Shown here piece by piece: positions 53,753 through 64,000 of a stretch of DNA of 64,000 nucleotides. Both the position numbers and the translations under genes were made by a program. This stretch comes from Varroa destructor (taxonomy: Eukaryota > Arthropoda > Arachnida > Mesostigmata > Varroidae): NCBI RefSeq assembly GCF_002443255.2, contig NW_019211458.1, forward strand, positions 28,858,485-28,922,484, written 5' to 3'. The notes below the pieces were generated by a model. It was not told the origin of the DNA and ran no database searches. It was given only the letters and a program-made list of their open reading frames with translations. The stretch's first letter is position 1. Each line of letters opens with the position of its first letter.

Positions 53753-56656
53753 GTAAGTTGGCTTCTGTATTTGGTAGGCATTAAAATTTGATAACAAGCA
53801 CGTTCTTCGATTCGTCTGTAGCATTAAGGGATTTTCAGATAAAAAAAAAACACGAAACATTACAATGACGATTTTCAATATGGCAAATATTCTGTATGTT
53901 TTAGTTAGTTAGCTACACAAAGTGCTAAATAGTGATTCGCCTTTAGTGAATATGATTTGAAATTTTTGGAGATATCGAAACATCAATTACTTTGTCGACG
54001 TAGCAAGATAAGATTCGCCCCTCATTTCTAGTCTCTCGAGATGCCTCTTATCTGGAGCGTGTGCCCTTGCGATAGTTCAGGAGTATCGCGTTTGGCGATT
54101 AATTAATCCAAAGGACGCTTCTTTTTCGAGAGAGAAAAGATCCTGAGCGGAGTAATATTTTACTTCATCAGTAAAAATCCGAGTAATAAAAAGGGCGTGA
54201 AGATGGTAATCTTGTCTTATGCTCGGTGCCGCCAAATTGCTTCTCTTAAACCCCAGACTTTGATACGTTCTTGGAGCAATGCTAAAACCGCGCTATAGAA
54301 AGAACAGCTGAGAAAAGAGCTTCGGTTAGTTATGAAAGAAGTTTTGGCCAGTATGCGTGCGTTGCATTCACGACGTACGACGTTAGCTCAGAGCGAACCA
54401 AATGTTATTTACCGAACTAGATCATCTGTCGTGATGAATGTACCATTTCAAGTGCCGTTCTTTGCCTATATAAGGTCATAATCTCGCGAGTGCTCTTTTA
54501 GTTTAGTTCACGTGAGCGCTTCCATGATATTCGACAATATTCATGCGGTCAAATGTAGCTGAAGAGCTAACAACACGATGGCTATTATCTATTATTCAAT
54601 CACTGAGGAAAGACCTCATTCTAAGTAGAGCAAGTCGTCAAAACGCTGATGAGAGCTGCGTGTACGCACTCGACGAGCACGTGGCGTACACGAGACTGAT
54701 AGACTCTCCTTTCCCCTGCATCTGTATTGTGCCACCGTGTCACAGTGAAGGCATAACACGCACATGAAGACGGAGCGACATGTACCTACCATCTACAAGA
54801 GCGGGTGTCGAAACAATGACCCGTTTAGCCTAGCCTCCCCGCACCCGCTAACGTCTTACCTTCGCTTCAGTCCTTCCCCGTCGCGTCGACTAAGGAGTTA
54901 TGGAAAGATGATGCTAACGGGATACATTGTTGTGCCGAATGGACGTGCCTCACAATCACTACGTATGGCCCGTCCATATTGCCTGCGAGGCTTCTCAGGA
55001 ATCACCAGTGCCTTGACGACATAATACTACCTTGACCCTTCCTCCAATACACTGAAGCATTCGTGTGAATGCCGCCTACTTCGATTTACGACTATATTGG
55101 GACAGTGGTTGGGACAGTAACGCGTCCTTGTAGACCGCGTAATCGCACTTGCTTCGTCCAATAGCTAAGGTGTGGGGCAGTTTCATAAAAATAACAAAAC
55201 AGCTAAAGCACAAGAAGAGGATAAAGTTGTCAATGCCTTTGTGAGAAACTGCAGAATTTAGGACAGGCTATACAGGACGGTAAGACGGCCTGATATGGGG
55301 AATTGTTTCGATGGTCGGTTGGCAGGAACGTTGTCGGAGAGCAGAAGGGGTCATAGACGGAGGAGACACGATGTAGGTAAATCAGCAGATTCATCCAGGT
55401 CCTTCAGCCGAGTCGACTACATATAGAGAAACAAACTAGCAAAGCGACCTGGATAGATACACGCACTGTTGGCGGTGGGATCACCTAACGACGAAATAGC
55501 TGACAGGGCGGAGTTTCTACGGTCCCAGTGGATCTTCCAAGGCCTAAGGAGTGAAAAGAAACAAAGCTTCAGCGATGAAGACTAAGAACGTAATGACGAC
55601 GCAGCTGACAGATGGTGCGGGCAGTGGTTGTTGGGACACGTGTTATCGCTGCTGGAGAGGCATCTAGCCCGAAAGAACGTACATGTCGACGAAGTGTGCA
55701 GAAGACGAGAAGGGAGGCATCCTTCCTTTGTTCCTAACTAGCGCCAGTAATATTGCCTATCGGTGACACCAACGAATGACGAACAAAAAGAAGATAAAGG
55801 AAATGGAAGCAATAAGTTAGCGATTTACTACCGAGCAGAAGAAAAACGAACAGAGATTTCTCGTCAACATTTCGTCGATAACTATCCTAATGTGTCAATG
55901 AACGTCTTATTGTTGTAAATTAGCGATCCGAGTCTCTTTCCCTAGATAGGCCCTTACGAACTCAATGTAATTAAACACTCTCATATCGACTAGCTCGGCT
56001 TGATAAACCGTTGCATCATTTAGCCTTGAGATATTCTGTTCACGCTGCTTTGATTGGTGGGAGCCAAATAATGGTATTTTTTGAGAGACAAACAACGTTG
56101 GGTATGGCTAATGGGTTTTGCCAACCTTACTTTTCAAGATTAGATTAAATGTCCATCCACTAGTCAGTGGAACGGGCCGTCGAGTGTTGGAAGTAAAGGA
56201 TCTAAAAGACCGAAATAACATGAGTAAGGTGCGCACGTCTGCTATTGGGGGCGATAATGACCCTGCCTTCTTCCAGTGGCTGTCTTGATCATTCTTTTTA
56301 CTCCTATTTGGTTGTTTTCTGGCAATTGACCACTGAGAGATATGTGATTCGAACCCGAAGAAGGGAGGCAGAAATCGACGGGATGGGCGATTCGATAAAA
56401 CGGACGCCTGCACGAATCCAATGAAGACGATGAGGACTATTATAGTTCTAGCGAAATATTTTGCCTTCTTGCACACAACCTCTTATTTTGGTTTCATTCA
56501 TCATATGACATGTGTCATGTCTGTCTGTAGCGATAATCCATGAAGCTAAATGCTGACTCTCTACGATAGTTAACATAAGCCATCTTGCTGCGGTGGCAGG
56601 CGCCATCTGAACCATACCTCTGCCGCTCTTTAGCAAAGGGAAAAGGAAATTGGATC

Positions 56657-57031
56657 ATGATCATTTTATCCATTGAACCGGCAGTCACAACAACGATTTG
56701 GGGTACTACATTGAATGTTTTACACGCCAAACTCACGCTGCATCTAGTACTTAGCCTCAGCGCAGGTGAGGGACGTCATCACTTTTGCGTCGGGTCTGTC
56801 TCGCGATCTGCATTGAAGATTCGTAAAAAAAAGCCGACTGAAAGCAAATGCTACGAAAAGACCTTCAAGCCACCTCAGAACCTTATTTTTGATTCCATTA
56901 GCATGCTAGCAACGATGGCTGCTAGTGCTGGCCATAGGTCCACCACTGCAACAAGCTGGTCTGGGCAAAACTCTTTTTGCCTAATTCCTATCGAGAGCTC
57001 GGTTTTACCATTGTCTTCGAGGGCCCGCTAG
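56657..57031 (+). CDS. Longest plus-strand open frame with an internal donor, unknown
   Basis: The frame is open from about 56585 to TAG at 57029-57031; the first ATG is 56657, giving 124 residues. It begins MIILS and has a hydrophobic stretch (LTLHLVLSLSA) just before a good donor, CAG/GTGAGG, at 56766. Spliced there, it would be a 36-codon first exon. Downstream it has a Lys-rich segment (RKKKPTESK) and Ser/Thr-rich parts. It matches no family I know. A frame of this length is expected by chance in a window this size. Confidence 0.12.
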   Translation: MIILSIEPAVTTTIWGTTLNVLHAKLTLHLVLSLSAGEGRHHFCVGSVSRSALKIRKKKPTESKCYEKTFKPPQNLIFDSISMLATMAASAGHRSTTATSWSGQNSFCLIPIESSVLPLSSRAR

Positions 57032-59281
57032 GATCATTCTGATATAATAACGTCAGGTATTTGAATCGTTCGGTTTTGCTCGATTTATGTTGCAGTCTGC
57101 CACGTTCTCCTAATCTGTAGCCAATAATGAACAAGTGATTTGATGGGCAGCTGGTTCTTCCCTAAAGCGATACGTGGGTTCATGGAAGATAAAGACTGAG
57201 AGCAAGTCACGTTAAACGTAGAAAGCTTACTCCAATCAGATGGCTCTAAGGGAATTGATAGCACTTTAAACGAAATGATCTGTCAGTTATTTTGATTGTG
57301 TTGCAAGATTACGATATGCTTCGTTTAAAAAATTCGAAACATCAAGTGTAACTATATATGAAGACAATCTATTGTTGCTATATGGTATATAGTACTGCTG
57401 TATATATATAGAACCTACTTTTCTAGTATTTTAACGGATATGATTTGAAATTTGAGGTGCCGGACGACTTCTGCCCCATGCTGTGTATGCATGTTTTATT
57501 GAAATTCTTATTGCAGACTATTGTGTACGATTCATCCTCCAAAGCAGATAATTAATTCTATAAAATTACGCTAGCTCTGCTTCTAGGCTAGACTACGACG
57601 TTTTTGCTGAGCGTAGCCAGCACCCAGCTATAAGGCATTTATGACCGTAGGCTACAACGGCCTTAAGCTGCTCGAAGGCATCCATTTCGCCGAGTATCAT
57701 AGCCAGTAATTTACCGGCAACTTGTAGCAAGGTTTCAACATTAATATTTCTCACTTAATTAGTCAACACGCATATGTATGCTTATTATAGCATACGATAT
57801 CAACGCTCGTCTAACGCTTTCTAGAGCTGGGCCATTCAAAAGTACGTGGAAAAAGTACTGCATGGCCTTCACACATCTATGGCTCACTACATCATTGTGG
57901 TCGAGACATTAAAATATTGTATTGGCGGGTCACATGGCATTCGGCTAGTCGTATTTGCAGCTAGTCGTATACAGCTGACGCTTATTAGCCTGTATAAAAA
58001 GTTGGAAGGAAGAAGCTACTGAGAGGCAAGGATAGATTGTTAGGTACAGGTACAGTACGTGGTACGAGTCTTCATGCGGGGCCTTGTGTTCGAGGCTTTT
58101 TGGAATATTAGAGCCTTGCAAAGGGTTCCATAAAATGTCGACAGGTGGACAGGGGCAGCGAATAAATGGTGACACGGTTTCATTCAATCCCAGCGCTGCT
58201 TGGCCGTTCTGAACGACACAGAACTTAGCGTCACTCACCAGTTCTACAAACGGGTAAATGCAGTTGTACTAGGGGGTGCCCCTTGCTTTCTGAACGTCGT
58301 TCCTATATAGGCAAACAGACGAGCAGGGTTCAATGTAACGAAGACAGGAAACGTGAAATCATTCGTGTGGACCATATATATGTGTACTACTATATACTAT
58401 GTATAAGTCGATCAGCATGGTGGTAATTCTCGAAAGGGCATAACAATGCAAAGGAGGCTTTTTGATACAATATTTAGTTGACGATGAAGCATTGTCATCT
58501 GTCAAAGGTTCGCCAATTCCAAGTGTCGCTGAACATAACTTCTGTGTGTCAATATACTGTATTACTTTTGTATTGATATTGTAAAAAATTTCTCTCATAA
58601 GTTATATGGAATTCATGTCAAGTATATAAAGTTCATTGACACATTGCACAGGTCTAGAAGGGTGTCTGGGACGTGAAGCTGTATATCGTAATTATCCTGT
58701 TTATTATAACGAATAATAAAATAAATAAGAAAAACGTCTTTCAGGGGTTGATCAGATAAAGGATAACACACTGTTATGTATTCAAGTATTTCTCCTCACC
58801 AGTTCTGAGTGATTTTCCGAGACTATTATTCGTTGGGTCCCTTCAAAACATCATTCGCCCTAGGAGTATAAATCTTCTACTTCAAGTAGGGAAATAACGC
58901 CCCGAATGGTGGCTTATATTACATATGTAAAGTGTTTCATAAAAATCCTACAAAAAAATGTCCGTAATGCCCAATTGGTTCACGCATTTAACCCCATATT
59001 TAATTGGAAATCGCAATATACCGTCATGCGCACATCAAGCATACGTTAGCTGACCTATTCGACTTCATCTTCGTTTTCGGCAAAACGCTGTGAGCAGCAG
59101 CGTCTCGATATCAGGCTACTCTGCTTCAAATCGATAACGGCTTTTTGCTAGAAGCATTCGTTTATAACTTGCGAGCAAGTGTCTAGTTCCTAGCTGTCTG
59201 CAGCAGGGGCTGAAACAATAGATTCGGCCGATTACACAAAGTATTTAAGTTATTTGCACCCCGCCTGCGGGTTAGACTCAC

Positions 59282-59333
59282 TTGGGCAAAGCCTATCAAC
59301 TCAGACCCGTTTGTCTCAGAGATTAAACACTGG
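59282..59333 (-). CDS. Candidate 52-nt minus-strand exon
   Basis: On the minus strand, a pyrimidine-rich acceptor (tctataatccctcctgccag) and a donor CAA/GTGAGT (plus-strand 59276-59281) flank 52 nt with one open frame, encoding QCLISETNGSELIGFAQ after one base of a split codon. Both other frames contain stops. It is short and its product is unknown, so coincidence is quite possible. Confidence 0.15.
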
Positions 59334-60893
59334 CTGGCAGGAGGGATTATAGATCGAGAAAGGTTATTAAAAACCAACCAGAGGGCGATGGGCCTATAAA
59401 TAATCAGGTGTGGATTTCATGCGCCTCTGCGTCAGTTGGCACAAGGCAAACAGTGCACAACACCACTGGTGGTACTAAAGAGACCCTTACAAAAGTACCT
59501 TCGCTAGAGAGAGCTCCTGTTGAGGGGTCCAACTTGTTTTAAGGTGGCTATTATTTTAGTTCAGTTTGGTGGTTCTTGCAGGCCACTCCGAAGAAAAAGT
59601 GGATAAGAGAGCCACGGCCAAATATCTCCCAACTGAGCTCTTCCATCTGATGCCAGCGTAGCTAGTTTTAACAGCAGTCCGGTTTTTAGTTGAGGTCTAT
59701 TCAGTTAAGACCTCGATAAAGCTCCGAACGCCTCTAACAAGAACGCTTATTATAAACACGAAACCTTACCTTTTTTCGAGACACAATGAAGAGCAGAGCC
59801 AATTTTCTATGCACAGCGTTTTGAGCACCTTTCAAAACATTTACAAAGACAAATGACGCGCGGAGTTTGTGTTGTTCGTATTCATACCGCTTAACTTCGG
59901 CCTTACGAAAAGTGTACGGCAAATCCGAATTTCACATCATCCATTGATGGTCGTTCGTCCTCATTCTCTCGTTTCCTGCTTTCCGCTAACATACGGATGC
60001 TAGAAGGTACTCAGGTTATTCTCGTTTCTTTCTATCTGCTATCGATTCAGTAGTGTCGATACGGCTCTGAAAGACTTTTTTCTTTTTCTGACCGGAACTC
60101 TGGTCCAGCAACGCAGCGGTCGTGGGGCGTAATCACCTTCATCGCCCTTTGCGCGGAAGACGGCGCAGAAATTGCACCAGAGTGGGAGCAGAGATGGCAG
60201 ATGAGAGTCAGACGTCCATGTATCTGCCTTTATATATTAGCTTCGATCGGCCGAAGTTTTAGAAAAGCTGTTGTTATCTGTCGTTCGACGGCAGGAAATG
60301 GAACTGGAGACGGAGGCGTGCCTTTCCTGGTGAGGTTTGTATTAGTGGGAAAATTTGCTAAACAAACGCTTGTAAAAGCTCCGTCCGTCCAGCGGTTCGT
60401 CAGTGCGGCACCCCTTTTTTAAGTAACTGGTCGACCTTCGGCATTCACCGACAAAGTCATGGCTGCCGTTTTAGCCAAAAGACCAGCATTAGCTCGTGTC
60501 GTTCGACGCTGTCTCATTGACGTCCAGCTTCCTATCTGAATTCCGTTCTTATACCTTTGCGTCGATGACGACGATGGCAGTGGCGTCAAAATCTGTGTAG
60601 CTCGCATTCTTCGTTTAGCTCAAGATGCGTTCATGAGGATGAAGGGACTGGCTAAAACCGGCATTATGCATTCTTGTGTGTAGCTCAGTTTCTTAGCGTG
60701 GCCACAGCCTTAGTAAACTAGTCGGTGGGTATGCGACGACGCTATGTTTACCGCATCGAACCTTGTTCATCAGCGAAGACAGCCAAGACCTTTAGTTCGT
60801 TGATTTGTCGGCCGTACATTGTGCGAGATGCTGGCGACAGACAGTCCATTGATTGACTTGTTCATCTTTTCGTATTCGTTGATTTGCTCCTAG

Positions 60894-61114
60894 GCCAAAC
60901 TATGTGGCACTCTGTTGTAGATATGGGTGGACGAGATTGCGCTAGACCACGATTCCCCATCGACCACCGATTCCTTTCGCTGTCAAGTCTTATCAGCATT
61001 GAGTCCATGGCTTCCGGTCTTCGGCCGAACCTTCAAAGCTACCACCGCCGCCGAACTCGTGTCACTTTATTTAGCCCCGCACGAACGAACATCGTGTGGA
61101 GTCTGAACACGTAA
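60894..61114 (+). CDS. Candidate terminal exon after a strong acceptor
   Basis: An acceptor with a long T/C-rich tract (gttgatttgctcctag at its end, AG 60892-60893) opens a phase-1 frame of about 72 codons ending TAA at 61112-61114. The peptide is Arg/Ser-rich with Met residues near its start, and somewhat more than half of its third positions are G or C. The other two frames stop earlier. No polyadenylation signal is obvious in the next 300 bases. No domain was recognised. Confidence 0.2.
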
Positions 61115-62326
61115 AAGTCGACGGGTCAAAAGCTTACGGGGTGGGTCAGTTATCTCACACAACTTGGTCAATCAAGCGGATCGGCTGTGGGTGACAAATA
61201 ACAGCGAAGGAGATAGCGAGTAAGCGAGCAGCGCTGGCGCTAGAACGTACAAACGTTAGAGGGACGGACAGGAATTCCTGTTAGAGTAACAGTCGGAACA
61301 CAGAGGAAAAAGGAGATATGAAAACTTTTCCTGCGCGAATACCGCCGGACGCCGCGAACGACGTATGCTACTCCTGCTCCAAAGGACGCGAAGGCAACCT
61401 ATTTCCTTTTCCGTTGATTCCTATCGTAGTTCATATCTATTTGCTTGCCCTTCTTTCTGTCGGTGTGGATTTTATCCCAAAACGTGCAGTCAGCGGATCC
61501 ACAACGGTCACATAAAAATCTTTTTAAGAAATTGGCTCTCTTTAATCGGTCCTCATTTCTTTGCAGGTGTACGTGCACGGGTCGGTTGACTTACAGATAA
61601 ACTTTTTTGCCCGTCGTGCACTTACCTAGACTCCTCGAACCTTGAATTCGACTGCTTCATAATTACACTGCTGTCACTTTAAAAAGATCATATACGAGTG
61701 TGTTATAAATTATGTTTGCAATAATTAAAGCGTTTTATATCGTGTCGAACGGAGAATAGATGTAACGCTAGTGGATTGGATCCAAGCTGACAACTTTAAC
61801 GGAGTTGCACTGTTTTCTTTTTTATAAGCGTGTCCTATTCACAATGTGTCGTTTTATGTTTACATATCGTCATTCCTTAGTGAAACGTATGAAGATGGTC
61901 CTGTTCTACCTATTGATATTATGTATAAGACTCTATGGGTAACAGAAAATGCCTACCCATAATATTATACGAATTACAATTAGGAATTCGAAAGTAAAAG
62001 TTAACCGTTCCGCTATATAATTGTAAACACAACAAAAACATTCGTCAATACCAGCGTGCTTCTTCGGTTCAAAATGCAATGCGAGAACGCCATGAAATCC
62101 CATAACTCATTTCAATAGAGAAATAGAAATGCTCTCTATTGTAAAACTTCTAAAGGTATTATTCTACTACTAAAATCTATCGGAAACGTAACTGTACCCA
62201 GTACAGCTGAACTTCCCGTGCTTCTGCTATCTACGTACATGTTACATTATATCTATTTGATTCTACCCATGTCTTGAGACGATACGTTAGAACTGTATTA
62301 AACGTCGATCTATTTTTGGGCCTACA

Positions 62327-62460
62327 ATGAGTTTATGGGGACTGCTGGTGATGTTGTCCCTGTTACTGTCGCAAATGTCTCAATTGGGGGCATACTGTAC
62401 CATACATTCGGATGTAACCTCACTGATTGCCTCGAGTGGTTTTCCGCTGATCGGCCGCAA
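62327..62460 (+). CDS. First coding exon of a candidate secreted peptide precursor (signal peptide exon)
   Basis: ATG at 62327 has A at -3 and opens 44 codons plus 2 bases before a donor, GTAAGC, at 62461; without splicing the frame stops at TAA 62462. Residues 1-22 form a textbook signal peptide: a short polar start, a Leu-rich core (residues 3-14), then a polar stretch ending L-G-A with Y23 as the likely first mature residue. Residues 23-42 are followed by G43-R44-K45, with K45 split across the intron. Gly followed by two basic residues is the standard signal for prohormone cleavage and C-terminal amidation, so residues 23-42 could be an amidated peptide with one Cys (C24). The unspliced reading would be a 45-residue protein. 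The phase-matched acceptor lies 213 bp downstream. I recognise no known neuropeptide. Chance occurrence cannot be excluded. Confidence 0.4.
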
Positions 62461-62673
62461 GTAAGCGTAGTAACGGTAAGTAGTGTGTGCCCAGCAGACA
62501 CAGCACTAAACCATTCGTAACGCCAGCAGCGGCCGTCGCTTGGTACAGCACACTTCAGCCAGAGCCCAGCAGTGCACCAAGATAGTACAAGATTAGTTTG
62601 AACCAAAGAACTGATGGCTATTGAGCATACTTACTCAGCAGAGTAGTAATGGTGGTACGTTTATACTAATCAG

Positions 62674-63025
62674 GGTTGTCGAACTTGGCCGTCATGTCCA
62701 CTCCTTCGGCAAGAGAACGCAAACTGAAACTGATCACTGTGACTGGAACCATTGTGTCTACTGCAAACTATTTGACGTGAAAAAACGGGATGCAGCGTCG
62801 GAAAACATTCAACGTCCAGGTGTTGTCTACTTTGGTTCTCTGCTAGTTGAGCAGTCAGATCGTAGGACTGTGCCGGCAGCGATGGCGGCCTGGAAGAAAC
62901 TCGTTGTAGAGACGGGCAGCGATGTTCAAGTTAACAAACGTTGCTCTGTTTATCAAATTCTCTCATTAATAATAATTAGCATAGAGAGATTTGTTGGCTC
63001 CTATTATCGATGGCCGAGAGAATAG
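62674..63025 (+). CDS. Second exon of the candidate peptide precursor, with dibasic and amidation sites
   Basis: The acceptor (AG ending 62673, preceded by actaatc) is in the phase needed to complete codon 45 of the upstream exon, giving a 213-bp intron and a 161-residue product ending at TAG 63023-63025. Residues 46-56 read VVELGRHVHSF, flanked by R44-K45 on the left and G57-K58-R59 on the right: a clean layout for an 11-residue peptide with an amidated Phe. Residues 60-80 hold three Cys (67, 72, 75) and end at K81-K82-R83. Other dibasic pairs are R108-R109, K119-K120 and K133-R134. Residues 140-148 are hydrophobic. The frame has been open since 62615, so openness alone is weak evidence; the phase match and dibasic layout are the argument. 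Further splicing inside the exon is possible. The hormone role is inference. Confidence 0.33.
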
Positions 63026-63981
63026 CAGCCTCGAGTCTCGGATCAATGAGTTTGTCCAAAGACGTAGTTGCTAGCTTCTGTCCGAACGATTCTCACATGT
63101 CTTCTTCGGACGACTACTACTGCCGACTGGCAGGGTAGTCAAGTCGAGTCACAAGGGAACAAGTAATATAAGACGCGAAGGGAGAATTCCCTAGTTTCTC
63201 TCTCTCATATTTTGGCTTAGCTTCTAAAAATTAGACTTTTTAAACTGTTGCTGCTACTAGAAGGAAGATTCGAAAAGAAGCCTACACTATCTTCGACTGA
63301 TTCCGAATTCGTACAAAGAGTTGTTCGAAAATTAGATCAACCTATTTTCGTATAATAGAGATTTACGAAGGCATTTTGGGTTCTGGGTAAGTGATGGGAG
63401 TACTTTATTCCATACAAAGTGGTGTATAAATCAAGAAAGACCACAGAGTAAAGGAGTAACAAATACTAAAATATGATAATCGTAATAACTAATTTTCGTT
63501 ACCTGTCGTCGCTATAAGTCCTCTAGTTATTCTCTCGTCGGAAATTAACCACTGGCTGTTATAGCATCCGATCCGTTTCGTCGTGTTGTCACCATCAGGT
63601 GGTTTGAGTATAGGTCGCTGCATCTGTCATCTAATCTTGCTTAAAGGCACCTCACTTATTTAGAACGGTCCTAACTCTTCTGCGACTTTGGCCGAATCAA
63701 GTTTCTTGTAGTAAAACGAATTTCCCGTCGTCTGGCACTAGTGGACGTGCTATGCGTTCGTTCGATGGATATATTTTTATATTCGTTAAAGAATTTCCTC
63801 GCCATTTCAGGCCAGAAATCCTTTAAGAGTTATGAAATGTTGAACAAATTATGAAGTTAATTACTATATAAATATGTATAATAGTGAAATTAAAAAGTCA
63901 TTTCTTATTCAATTGATTGTAAAAGCATTTTAAATATCATGATTACAAAACAAAATTAGGAAAAACTTATTTTTCCTTCAG
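63026..63981. other. A/T-rich, intron-like or 3' flanking DNA
   Basis: No gene. A second acceptor-like site (atttcctcgccatttcag) ends near 63809, and its phase-1 frame gives 13 residues before a stop. The sequence becomes strongly A/T-rich toward the strong acceptor at 63981. Confidence 0.5.
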
Positions 63982-64000
63982 AAGGACTCAACAAAAAATT
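63982..64000 (+). other. Start of a possible exon cut by the window edge
   Basis: A strong acceptor (cttatttttccttcag, AG 63980-63981) lies at the right edge. The remaining 19 bases read KDSTKN in phase 0, the phase in which the receptor-like exon at 53752 ends. Linking the two is inference from phase only. Confidence 0.3.

Larger units (their letters stand above)
53753..60893. other. Intron-like DNA right of the receptor-like exon
   Basis: No later ligand-binding-domain exon was recognised by eye. Weak candidates are the frames at 56657-57031 (plus) and 59282-59333 (minus). A minus-strand frame at 56476-56108 begins with a hydrophobic, signal-like stretch but has no ATG. Confidence 0.45.

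Noticed and set aside
56340..56360. B-box-like gattcgaaccc on the minus strand
   Set aside because: No A-box or pairing stems around it.

Overview
The window looks like nuclear DNA of an animal, probably an arthropod. It is A+T-rich (about 40% G+C by eye), has no long open frames (the longest start-to-stop frames are about 120-150 codons, which chance alone can give in 64 kb), contains (TA)n and other simple repeats, and has GT-AG splice signals flanking short open stretches. I saw no prokaryotic operon structure, rRNA, convincing tRNA, CRISPR array or intact transposon. The arthropod guess rests on one exon (53578-53752) that resembles the hinge and first ligand-binding-domain helix of ecdysone-receptor/LXR-type nuclear receptors. 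I cannot name the species; a mite or tick is only a guess.

Layout. 1-11.5 kb: no supported gene. 11.5-12 kb: back-to-back polypyrimidine tracts and one candidate exon. 12-25.4 kb: mostly featureless, with a G+C-richer block at 15.5-17.2 kb. 25.4-25.6 kb: a small Cys-rich candidate exon. 25.6-37.7 kb: microsatellites, a cluster of palindromes at 28.9-29.6 kb and a homopurine tract at 30.7 kb. 37.8-38.0 kb: an acidic candidate exon. 40.4-40.6 kb: a strong 3' splice site beside a G-rich tract. 43.8-45.4 kb: the densest cluster of splice-flanked open frames. 52.0-53.8 kb: a strong acceptor, a CpG-rich patch and the nuclear-receptor-like exon. 60.9-63.0 kb: a candidate terminal exon and a two-exon model for a small secreted, possibly amidated peptide precursor. 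A very strong 3' splice site lies 19 bases before the window's right edge.

Most of the sequence reads as intron or intergenic DNA. The two best calls are the receptor-like exon and the peptide precursor. Every other exon call is a splice-signal-plus-open-frame hypothesis with low confidence, because short open frames are very common by chance at this composition. Homology search and RNA-seq would settle most of them.
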